From the NCBI GenBank assembly GCA_029204225.1, contig CM055107.1, positions 509,942 to 573,941 on the forward strand: 64,000 bases of DNA, written 5' to 3'. The notes beneath the pieces were generated by a model that worked only from the letters and a program-made list of their open reading frames with translations, did no database searches and was not told the DNA's origin. A program made the position numbers and the translations under genes. This DNA is from Diphasiastrum complanatum (Eukaryota; Streptophyta; Lycopodiopsida; Lycopodiales; Lycopodiaceae). Position 1 is the first letter of the stretch. Each line of letters begins with the position of its first letter. Shown in pieces: positions 25,501-37,500 of the stretch.

Positions 25501-28500
25501 TAATTTCTTTAAAAGGAGAGGTGAAGTGGTGGGATAAAATTCTATTTGGGAATCTGTGGTTTGCGTAGTTTTCGAAAGAGAACCAACTGTGGTATAGAAA
25601 TGAGATGTGATCTGAAGGTAATTTCGGATAGATTCAGAGTAAGATACCTAATTGGAACTTTTCGAATAAGAGGAATTCTCTAGGAATTGTGTGGACAATC
25701 TGGAACTAGAACAGGTTTGATATTGAATCATTATCTATCAGTAGCACAGTAAAAGGTCAAAGCTTACAAATTTCATTTTGATTGGAATAGAAGTAAGTTT
25801 GATCAGTTGAGATTGAACGTTATTAGTCTCAAAGATTTCTCGGATATGTTATTTACTCATGAGAAATAGAAAATATTGTGTATCTAAGTTACAAGATCTC
25901 AGTGAGATATGTGAGTAACATATGTGGGTTCTGGAGGAATCTACCAGATAATAATGTGTTTATGTACTGGGTCATAGTGAGATTATTCACATATGTGCAC
26001 GATTAAGCTTGTATGAATCTACTGTGTATTCCTGGTTACTAGAGTTATTTGGTGCACTTAACCTAGTCCGTGAACATAAACATGTGATCAAGTATTGCTT
26101 TGACACATACTTGCAGAGTTAACAAATCTTTGTATGGAAGATTTATGGATTAACTTATAAATGATTTGGATAAGGATCTAAATGTGGTGTCATACTAGTA
26201 TAATTGAGATCTGCACCTAGACATTTGAGATTTCTAAATCATTGGCAATTGAACTTGAGTAGTTGATTACTCCAGGATGAAGTTAATTGGTAAAACGATC
26301 AGTGTGATGTGGATTCACCGGGAACTGATGGTTTTGAATTATATTGTTTGTAAGGCGCATGATTAGTGAATCATTTTGGTTCATCAGTTAAAATTGTGTG
26401 CATTGGATATACAGTATTCTTGGGATAGAGTACTTCTTGGTAAGGAAGGGACTCAGCTCATTAGTGATTGTATCCCAGAGAGCTCAATTGGATAGCGAAT
26501 CATAATGGATCCAAGAATAATAACTGAATTGATATTCGACAGGACTTTGTGTATCTAGATGTGATTCTGGATTGTAATCTAAAGTTTTTGTAATTGAAGA
26601 TGATTGTCATCTTGGTATGCGTTCAGTCTTTAATTACTAGTAGTTTCTAGACCTTGAATCTTACACTTCAGTTAAAGAATCCTGTTTGAAGAGTATTTCT
26701 AAATCCAGTATTTTCTTAGTGGAAAGATTTTGGAATGATTCTTACTTTTCCTGAGTTATGTTGGACATATACTCCAGTATCTTATAAATGATTAAGTATG
26801 GGTTTTGGATTCCAAAAAATTATGATTGACGAATCATACGAATCTAAATATTTATGATTGAAGGATCATAAATAGATACTTAATGGTTGTCAGAGGATTG
26901 TAAAGAATTGTAATGATTCTCAAGTGTGATGATTAAGTCTTGGTCTATTAAATTGAGTAAGAATTCAGATCAGTGTTTTGAATCTCTCTACTCCAATATT
27001 TTAAATTATCTAGTGGATACTATTCTGCTACAGTATATGGTCTGCAGATGCTTGAGTACAATTCTTCATTTAATTGGATCTCCAGTTATCATAGGAGACA
27101 GACAAGTCTATTAAGATGAATGAATGCTATTTTCTTGCATTTGGTGCTAGAAATAGGAGCATTTAACTCAAAAGAGTATTTGGGATACTCAGAGTTGAGT
27201 TTTAATCATTCTATATCTTAATGATTCTCCTATAGATTCTAGTTGAATAAATTATCATATCTTAGAATTGGATTCTAAAGATAGCTGTACTTGGAAGCTT
27301 TTTATAAATTGTCTGCCAGAGTTTGTAGATAATTTCAGACTGTGATTATTATTTCTTTTCTCTAACTTTAATCTCCTAAGTTAGGGAATATTGGTTCATG
27401 TAAGTGTTTTACATGAAGGTGATGTTACTAACTTGTGTTGAGAGTAACCTAGTTGAGAACTTTATTGCTTAGTGTACTTTTCAAACTTGAGTTGTACTCC
27501 AGAACAGAGATTAACGGTTAGAAATTGGTTTATCTCTGAGTACTTGTTTGATATGGAAGTCAGACTAAGAATAATGATTTCCTCGGTTAATATTGTAAGT
27601 TAAAGGAACTGTTCCTGTAATTCTTTCATGTTTGAGGAGCTTCTAAGGATAGAAGCCATTTAAGGAGGGAAGAATGTTATGGCCATATTCGGTTAAGGAC
27701 CTGGAATAGTCCTAATATGGTAGACCGGCCCTCCAGTACTCGAGATTGGTGGTCACGCCATGATTTTCCATGTCAAGGCCAGTTTGTGACTAATAACCTT
27801 GAGAGGACCCAGACACTCCAATTGAGACATATGGAGTATTGCATGTCTGTGTGACGGATATAGGCAGGAGGACTGCATGAAGAGATGTGATCTATTCATA
27901 GTTGACCTGCATGGAGATTGCATGGTTACATGCATAGGACTCTACTCTCTATATAAGGAGGTGGGGATTCTCCCGTCGACATGTTGGGTTAGATCACCAG
28001 TTTCTCTCTTCTCCTCTTGCTTCACATGGCATGGCTTGGGGGCTAGATCCAGGTTTGATCTAGGATTGGTTGGGCGGTTTGGCTCCACAGTCTCTTCTAT
28101 TGTGTTCTCCTATCCTCATCTTAGGGGTTATCTCTTTATGGTTTTTACAAGTATCTTCTCCATTGGTCTCTATATCTCCATCTCTTGAGTCCGTTATGAC
28201 CGATGTTCTTGCTGATTCCTCTGGGGTTCTTCACAGGTCCATGGTTTATGGTTCCCTCGTTATTGGTGATTAGGTTGTATCTTCTTTCACTTCACTCCAT
28301 GGATCTCTGCTTGAGGTTTGTGATCTGCCTCATGATATTTCTATGGTTCCTTACATGATTCATGCGCCTATGGCCCTTATCGTTACGCATTTTCTATCCG
28401 AGGATATTTGCCAGATGGTCACTATTACTTATCTAGGCTATTTATATGTTGGGATCTTTCTAGATTAGTATACGGGTATCTTTTAGTTTTCGTGTGTTTC

Positions 28501-31500
28501 TATATATAGGTTTGCTGCATGCCGATGGTATACACTTTTGGGCTTTATATGCATTAGAGGTTTTTCATGCGACTGATTCCTTTCAACCTCTTGATATTTG
28601 GCATTCCTGGTTATTACGTATCGCTTGGATATTTGAACCTGTTGCTCACACTACTGCTTCATTTTCAGCTATGGATATATGGCATTCTTGGTTATTACGT
28701 ATGGCTTGGTTTTCATTTGGACCTATTGATTGGTGCTGGTTTTTTCATATTACTGATCGCCTGTGGTGCAGATATCTCTATGATTATGTATGTGGCTCTC
28801 TATTTGTTCCTTGAATTGTTGCTCATTGTCAGGCTTGGCATATCCTGATGGCTTGGGTTATTGCCTCCATTTTAGCTACTGTTTGTCCGGATGATCTTCA
28901 GGTTCCCAGTCATTTCGGGTTGCTCCATATCGCTTGGTCTCCGATGCTGAGTTGCGACTTTGTTCTGGGACCATCAGAATACCTTGAGAGAGTTTCTTCT
29001 CCTCTCTTGGATAGTTTTTGGGGATGTTGCCGCCATATACTTCAGTGTTGCTCATATGTGCTTTGATACTCATTCCCAGCTACACGTGGACATTGCTCCG
29101 ATGCTTGCTACTGATGCTGTGGATCATGTTCCTCATTCCAGTGCATTTCTTCTATTCCTCACTTGTGCGCTTGGTTTTGGGATTACACTTGCGGCCAGTT
29201 CCGATGATGGGTCATCCGATTCTCCATCCGTTTTTGCTGCATCCTATGATGGATTGGTATGTCCATATGAGGTCTTTCTGGATGAGTATTTCGGCTACAA
29301 TTTTTCAGTTAGGGCCTCTACTATTTCTAGATTTGTTGCTATTGTTTTCATGCATCATGTCTTTTTAGATGATGCATTGCTTTCTTGGACCTTCTGGAGC
29401 TTTTGGAATGCTGCTCTTCTCGTGATATGGGCCTTGAGGGTACCGTGTGCCGTTGCTACTTCTCATTCATGGGCCTTATGGATACCTTTGGCTTTTGACC
29501 ATGCTGGTGCACATTTCTCCATTCTAGCTATCCTTTGTCAGGATGATCTCTTTCCTGGCATATTGCTTGGTTTTCCATGCTATTACAGCATGCTTGTCAT
29601 CCTGCTTATGTTCCTACTCGGTGCTGGTCTTCTGATGCTGCTATCTTTTCTTGGGGCATCTATATCACTGAGTTTGCACATATGGTTGATGGTTACGTGT
29701 ATGATGTGGCTATTTGCGATGAGTGTCCATCTCTTTTCTAGTTTCCTTATTGGCTTGTCGTTGCTGACACAGTTCTACATTTTGGGGCTTTTTGGATACC
29801 TTGGTATGATGTCCCTATCTTTTGGGCTGCTCCTCTACTATCTTGGGCATTACGGATACCTTGGCATTCCTAGTTGCTGCTTGATCTCCTTCTGGTTCCT
29901 TGGCATTCCTGGTTGTTCCATATTGCTTGGTTTCAGATGACGTGGCCGAGATGTCCCCTTCGTCGCCACGATGTTGATCCTGAGCTGTTCCCTTTCTTAC
30001 CAGCTGCCATTCACGAGGTTCGCCTTCAGCATAGTCGGCGCCGCTCGTCCTATTGAGGAGGCCACATGGGAGCCTATTGATGTTTATTATCATAGACCAT
30101 TATTTGCAGATCAGGCTCCAACCCTCATGGCCTTGGTTATTTCATCTACCACGGATATCGTTGCAGATGTTCCCTCTACCTCATGATTCGGCTAGCCATG
30201 ACTTTCTTTTTTGCATCTACATCACATTACTGTAGTAGTTGCTTAGTACTTGTTTTACATTTGTATGCTGCTTGTGGGGTATCTGTTGTGACGACTTATG
30301 TTCTCTCCATCAGTATTTCCATTAGTTCATCCTTTTTCAGTATTTAGCGTACTTACATTGTTGTTTTTGAGATAGTCATTATGCTTACTAGCCGGTGGAG
30401 GGCTTTGTTTTTCTGCACGGGAGAGTTATGGATTGGGCTCATTGCATTTGCAGCGTCCATTCTTTTATTCTTTATTATGCACAAGCAGGCCTATAGGCCC
30501 TTATTATTCATGTACTGGCCTTGGGCCTTATTTGGTCACATTTTTAGGACTTGGTCATGTTGAGTTAGAGTGGGGGTCCTCCTATTGGGGGGGCACACTA
30601 TTTTCCCTCCAAATCTCTTTTATTCAGCTGATGATATTGATCTCTCTTTAGTCTCCTTAATCTCTCTCTTTCATGCATTCTAGGGTTAAGTCTTGCTTAT
30701 GTGATGCTTTCATAGCTTAGTTCTAGATCAATTGTAGCTTCATTTGTAATGACGCATGCTGTAACCCACAAAGAGCAACAGAAGCATGAGTTCAAGGACA
30801 AACCCTCTTCAGGCCCTTCCTTTAAAAAGGGAAAAGAAAAGGTTGTCGACATAGCTTTCCCTTTAGGAAAGAAAAAGAAGCGCCCTCGGTTGGAGAGAGC
30901 TGATTTTGACAAGGCCAAAAGCGACGGGTTGTGTTTCTCTTGCATGGAGAAGGGGCACCTTTCTAAGGAATGTTCAAAGAAATGGAAGAAGGGTGGCTGC
31001 TCTTTTAAAGCACTAGGTAATTCTTCTATTTCTTGTATTGATGTGTCCCTTAAGGATGAAACTGTATGTAGTAATTGTTGTTTTAATATTGCGGTGTTTG
31101 GACTTCACGACCTCGTTCGGATGAGTGGGTTCGTAGGCATCCAACCCGTGAGTATTTTGTTTGACGACGGTTCTACTCATAATTTTATTAATGCTAAATT
31201 GGTGCAGAAGCTACAACTGGCAAGCGCACCAAGTGACCACAAGTACGTGGGTAGGATGGTAGCGGGTGGGGAGCAGCAAGTCTGGGACCAGTTTGTCTCC
31301 CACTTGCTGTTGAAGATTCAAAGCTATGTAGATAGTTTGTCTTTCCATATTATGAATCTTGATAAGGTAGAATGAGTCGTTAAAGAAAGATTATGTAACT
31401 CATAGTTTATCTTTCTTGCATAATGGCTCTATGGTTTATCTTAAAGGTGATGAGCCTGATCTACCTTTTGTAACTGCTCATGAGGCTAATCAATGTTTAT

Positions 31501-34500
31501 TGGATTCTAATTTCTGAGTATCACTCGTATTTATGTTATTTGAAAAATGAATCTTACATGGATGCTTTTGTTACTCATAATTTCATTGTTGATGTATCGT
31601 CTTTTACTAAAGCATCTTCTTTTTCTGATGTTAATTTAGAATCAACACCTGAGGGCAAAATCTTTAAAAGACTTAGGGAGGAATATAGTGATATATTCCT
31701 TGAGTAGTTACCTGAGGGTCTTCCCCCCTCTCGGGGAGTAGACCATCACATAGATCTCCTTCCCAACAGCTCTCCTGTATCGTTTTTTCTTACAAGATGA
31801 GCTGGAAGGAAGAAGATGAGGTTGCTAGGCAACTTGAGGAGTTGTTACGTAAGGGCCACATTAGACCCAGTAACTCCCCTTGGGGAGCTCCTATTTTGTT
31901 AACCGGCAAGAAAGACGGTGGTATTCGTCTTTGTGTCGATTACAAAATGCTTAAGTAAATTAATAAAATGACTATTAAGAACCGTTATCCCTTACCTCAG
32001 ATGAACGACTTAATGGACCGATTGAATGGTGCTAAATATTTCACCAAATTGGACGTTAGGTCGGGGTACCATCAAATTAGAATCCACTAGGGGGATGTTT
32101 CCAAAACAGGTTTTCATTCTAGGTATGGCCATTACGAATTTTTAGTTTTACTCCATATCTAGGAAAGTCTCTGGTGGTATTTTTGGACGATGTTTTTGAT
32201 TTATAGTAAGACCCTTGAGGAGCATGAAGCGCATTTGCGGACGGTCTTAGATATTCTAAGACAGGCAAAGCTCTATGCTAAGGAGTCTAAGTGTGAGTTC
32301 TTTTAAACAAGACTCAAGTACTTGGGACATATTGTTTCCGATCGAGGTCTTGAGATCGATTACGATAAGGTTCAAAAAGTTCGTGATTGGCCTATCCTGA
32401 AAACCATAAGGGAAGTTAAATCTTTTTTGGGCTTCACAGTTTTTTTCCATAAATTTTCTAAAGACTATGCCTTAATTGCATTGCCTCTAACAAATCTTCT
32501 AAAAAGGATAATAAAAAGAAAGCTAAAAGGCGTTCAAAAATTAGTCCACCTGTTATTTGGACCGATGAACTTAATCAAAGGTTTGAAGCTTTGAAGATGT
32601 TAGTGTCTATAGCCCCTATTTTACACATAGTGGACCCTAGCAAACCTTTCCTGGTGGAAACAGATGCTAGTTTGGAGAGGTTAATAAGTTATGCTTTGCT
32701 GAGCTCCAATTCGAGTTGTATCTTTCTCTGTGAGATCTTTGTCGGATTGATGAGTTTCGGTGTCATATTGGGCAAGAAGTCATGGCAGGAAGCTCTTTTG
32801 TAAGAAATAGTCTTGGAAAGCAGGATTCCAACGTCTCGCAAAGAGAAGATACTTGATGAGTAATGGTTTACTTTTCTGTAGAGGAATGTTAAAAGAGAGT
32901 TTTATTGGCCAAAAATGAAAGGCTATGTCGAGGCATATGTTCAAAAGTGTCATCAATGCCAAGTTAACAAAGCAGAAAGACTCAAAGCAGCTGGTCTGTT
33001 ACATCCGTTGGAAATTCCCAGCAAAAAGTGGGAAAGTATTTCCATGGATTTTGTGGTCGGACTTCCCAAGTCCGAGAAGGGTCACGATGCCATTTGGGTA
33101 GTAGTTGATAGGCTTACCAAAAAGTGATCGTGATTCCAAGTTCACTGGCAAGTTCTGGCAGACAATCTTTGAGAGACTGGAAACTACCTTAAGTCTTTCG
33201 TCTACGGATCACCCAGAAATTGATGGCCAGACCAAACGTGTGAACCGACCAATGGAAGATATGCTTCGTGCATATGTTTCCGGGCGACAATCAGATTGGG
33301 AAAAGTACCTCCCAATGGTTGAGTTCGCATACAATAGTATGAAACATTCTGCCACCAGATTTAGTCCTTTCATGCTCTTGTACGGCTTTCAGCCTCGTTC
33401 CCCTATCTCCGTTGGACTCAAAGGTCTCAAGGTACAAGCTACATCGGATGTCTTGCATGATATGCAAGAAATGTTGCAAGTGGCTAGGGAAAGCATCCGA
33501 TCTCAGGATCGAGCCCAATTCTATGCTAACCGAAGCCGCTCTTCTCGAGAATTTGAGATCGGTGATTGGGTGTATCTTAGAACCCCAAAGGACTCTAAAA
33601 CACTTCGAACAGGGAAATGCTCGAAGTGATCTCCGCGTTATAGCGGTCCTTTTAAGGTTGTTAACAAGATTGGTAGGACTGCGTATCGACTAGAACTCCC
33701 TGTTGAAAGTAAGGTCCATCCTGTATTCCATGTTACTCGTTTAAAGGAACGAACGACTTGGTGGAAAGGATAACCTGATTCCAATAGATGATCTAGTGCT
33801 ATTGGAGGATTTGATCGTTTTTGTATCCCATGAACCAGACAAGATCATGGATACCCGATGTCATTAGTAGAGAAATCGTTTGATTTATGAACATCTGATT
33901 TGTTGGAAAGGTAAGTCAGATGATGAGGACACCTGGGAGAAGGAGGACGATCTCAGACTTAGATTCCTTGGTTTTCTCCCATAGAAGGAAGTTCTTATGG
34001 GGGAGGGAATGTTATATACTGTAACGGTACCCCCTTCAGTGACGGCCTCACAAGGGGCATGACGCAGGTCTGGCGTTATCGACATGTTTTGGTGCCACGT
34101 GTCACCATCCTAGGTGGTCACGTGTCGCCGACAGGACCGTGCTTGATGGGACCCACTAGGCTATGCCTATATAGTGGTGGGGTTTCCCTTTTGCCATTCA
34201 CTCAGTCTACCCGAGAGTTGGTGGATGGAGAGCACGTGCAGTAGCCAGGATGTATCTCCAAGCCAGGAGATGTGTGCTAGGGAGAGCCAAGGGCTGGCTG
34301 GTGGTATGGGACATTCTTGAACTTAACAAAGACATCATACACTTCATCCTTGCTCTTTAGTATATAGATCCAACAAAATCTACTATTCAAGAGGAGGCCG
34401 AGTGTCAACTTTTTTAGAACTTTTGGATGCACATGCTATGTCACCATAACTCTTGACGATGGCTATCCTGATGAACATAAAGCTTATATAGTTTATGATC

Positions 34501-37500
34501 CACCCACCCATGTAGTATTTGTTTCTCTTCTGTTTTGAGCTGCTTTCTGATGCAAAAACAAGTTGACATACTCTATTCGGTCTCTAAACAGAGAGAGGAG
34601 CGTGCGTCAACCTTCAAGGCAATTGGTGATTTATGGGAGTTGTAACAAGTGGGCATTTTGGCAACATGAGCAAACGTTTCATCAAAATCTATGCCCTCCT
34701 TTTGCGTATATCCCTTTGCCACTAGCCTCGCCTTGTACTTGTCAATTGCGCCTTTGGCATCATACTTGACTTTGTAAACCCACTTTGTACCTATTGGTTT
34801 TTGATCTGGCTTTGGTTGGCTTTGGTTCAACTAATACCCAAGTTTTGTTCCTCATGATAGAGGAATACTCTTCCTTCATGGCTTCGATCCATACTTCTTG
34901 CTAGATTCGGCTTTATCGATTATTTGTCCTGCTTCAATTGTCTTCAAGTACCTTTGGGGGAGTGGGGAGTTTCTTGGGCTGAGGAGGAGGACTATGCTGA
35001 GGATTAAACGCTGTTGGATCTAATCCGCATCTTGAGTAACACCTTCTTCCTCTTGTCCTAGATCAAGGGAAAAAAAATCCAAGTCGCTGTCCACTTGGCT
35101 GTCTGCAGGTTTCAGATCTGCACCAGCTGCATCAGCCATCTTATTTTCATTGAAATAGACATCCCGACTTATTTGTATCTTCTTGGTTAAAGGATTATAG
35201 AGTTTGTATCCTTTCTCATGCAAAGGATACCCAACAAAGAAGCATTTCTCCACCTTATCATCAAGCTTCTGCCGCAATTTGATAGGAATGTGTGCATAGG
35301 CGTAAGTGGGTTATGTTGGGTTTGTTGCCATAATACTTCTCGTCGGGTGTCCTTCCTTCAGTAGCTTTTTGAGGCGATCGATTTTGAAGATACGCCGATG
35401 TTTGGACGACTTCAGCCGAAAAACCTTTCAATAACCACTTGCCTTGAGCATAGTTCTAGCCGCTTCCACAAGAGTCCTATTCTTACGCTCGTCAACACCA
35501 TTTTGTTCTGATGTGTAGGACATGGTTAATTGGCATTTAATGCCATTTGCTTTGCAATAATCATTAAACTCAGTTGAAATAACTCTCCTCTCCTATGACT
35601 TTTTAAGCATTTGATTTTGCTATTAGAATGTAGTTCAACCATAGCTTTGAATTCAAGAAAGTAAGAGAATGCTTGAGACTTATGCTTCAAGAAGTATAAC
35701 CAAGTCTTTCTTGAATAATCGTTGATGAAGGCTAAGAAGTATGTTGAGCCACCAATAATTTGGGTCTGGGTTGGTCCGCAAATATCGTTATGAATGAGCT
35801 CCAACATTGATTTGGCTCACGTTGAACCATCCAATGGAAACTTTTGTCGATGGTGCTCGCCATAGACACAAGATTCACATACCTCTTGACTAATCTCGAT
35901 TGGAGGTATGCCAAGTACAAGATTTTGATAAAGAAGATACTTGATGCTTTTATAATGTAAGTGACCATATCTTCTATGCCAAAGTAAAATTTGATGAACA
36001 CTTTTTGAAGATGAAGCGTATTGATCAAGTATTGTCTTAAGCTTGTACAATTTTCCTTCATCTCTAAAGCTGCTAGCAATGATTTTATTATCTTGCTTTA
36101 AGTCTTTAATAAAGCACCTATCATTGTAGAATTCCACAAGCATGTCTTGATCGGTTATAGCACCAACCGATAAACGACTTGAAAATCCGGAATTGATTTG
36201 GAATATCGCCTTTGCCATTATAATCTCCTAGCACAACTTGACCATTTATACCTTTGGAAAAGGATGAAAACCAATCCTTTCTAGGAGTCGTGTGAAGACG
36301 CTTCGCTGTCCATTACCCATTCCTCGCAGCTTGTTGAGTTTGGATTTACCATGAATAGGTACTCATCGCTAAGGTTGATTCGTCTTCGGCTTGCTCGGTT
36401 GATTGAGTGTTTGATTTTTGTTTGAATCATGCTTGTTTGATATGACATTTCGATGTTGAATGTCCGCTCTTTCCCCAATAGAAACAAGGGCCTTGTACCT
36501 TGTTTGTTGAAGTCCCAAGAAGTCTCGCAAAGAGAAGATACTTGTTGATTATGCCATTAGGAATGGTTTACTTTTCCGAAGAGGAAGAGTGTGTGTGCCA
36601 GACATCGTTGACATTAGGGCCCAAATCTTGCACAAATGTCACGATAGCCCCAGTGCGGGACATCCTGGTATACAGAGAATGCTTGACCTTGTTAAAAGAG
36701 AATTTTATTGGCCAAAGATGAAAGGTCATGTGGAGGCATACTGTTACAGCTTTTACTCCTTGTCCAGGTTATTTACTGTTTTATGTACATATGTACTTTT
36801 GTAAATACAGAAATGGCTAAGTCATCGGCTTGTGGTGACCTTTGTAATTATAATATAAATAAAGTTGTTAATTAAGCTTCTGAGCCTCTGTATCATGTGT
36901 TGCTTTGGTGTAGGGTACTGGGTCATTAATTAGAAGTGGCTGGATTGACGTCCTAAAACGTAGGAGAGTTGACTAGTCAATGTGACACGTGTCATATGCT
37001 CATTGGGACACTTGGTCCAATGGATGAGTGACACATGTTAGGGTTGACCGGTCAAACATGGCACATGTCGCATGCTCGCTGGGACACTTGGTCCAATGTA
37101 TGAGTGACACATGTCAGCCTACTCACTTGCCTATGTGTAAGGTGCACCAAGTGGCCAAGTGTGCATGGAATTGGCCATGTGTCGAGATTTAGGAAGGGTC
37201 AGGGTTAAGGGGTGCTTTAGGATTGTGCATAAGTGAGCCTAGAGAGAGGTATTCCTTATCATAATCTATGCAGCAAAGGTTGGGAGGAGACAAGGCAGCT
37301 AACTCCACCATGTTTCATCCTCTCTGATGTTTGTACATGCAGGAAAATCGATAGGGGTTGAGATTTCAGATTGCTGCACATGGCTAGGTTTTAAGTGAAG
37401 TTTCAGATCGGGAGTCTGACATTTGGTATCAGAGCAAGGTTTACGTGTGGAAGAGTGCTGCAAAAATTTCAGCAACAATGTAGGATGATCGGAGGCATCA

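Larger units (their letters stand above)
30749..34312 (+). mobile_element. Chromovirus A (Ty3/gypsy), 5'-truncated with 3' LTR
   Basis: Order zinc knuckle, protease, RT, RNase H, integrase, chromodomain, polypurine tract ATGGGGGAGGGAA (33997-34009) and 3' LTR from 34010. The gag N-terminus and 5' LTR are missing, and the RT and RNase H regions carry many stops. The LTR matches that of element B (47045 on) until 34312, where copia-derived sequence starts. Confidence 0.85.

Noticed and set aside
28960-29940. 326-codon + frame, Leu/Phe-rich, membrane-protein-like
   Set aside because: No family resemblance. The region is built of diverged DNA repeats and the hydrophobic composition follows from T-rich repeats. 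Kept only as part of the repeat finding.
32591-32803. Separate small gene beginning with [12 protein letters not shown]
   Set aside because: It is the RNase H start of chromovirus A.
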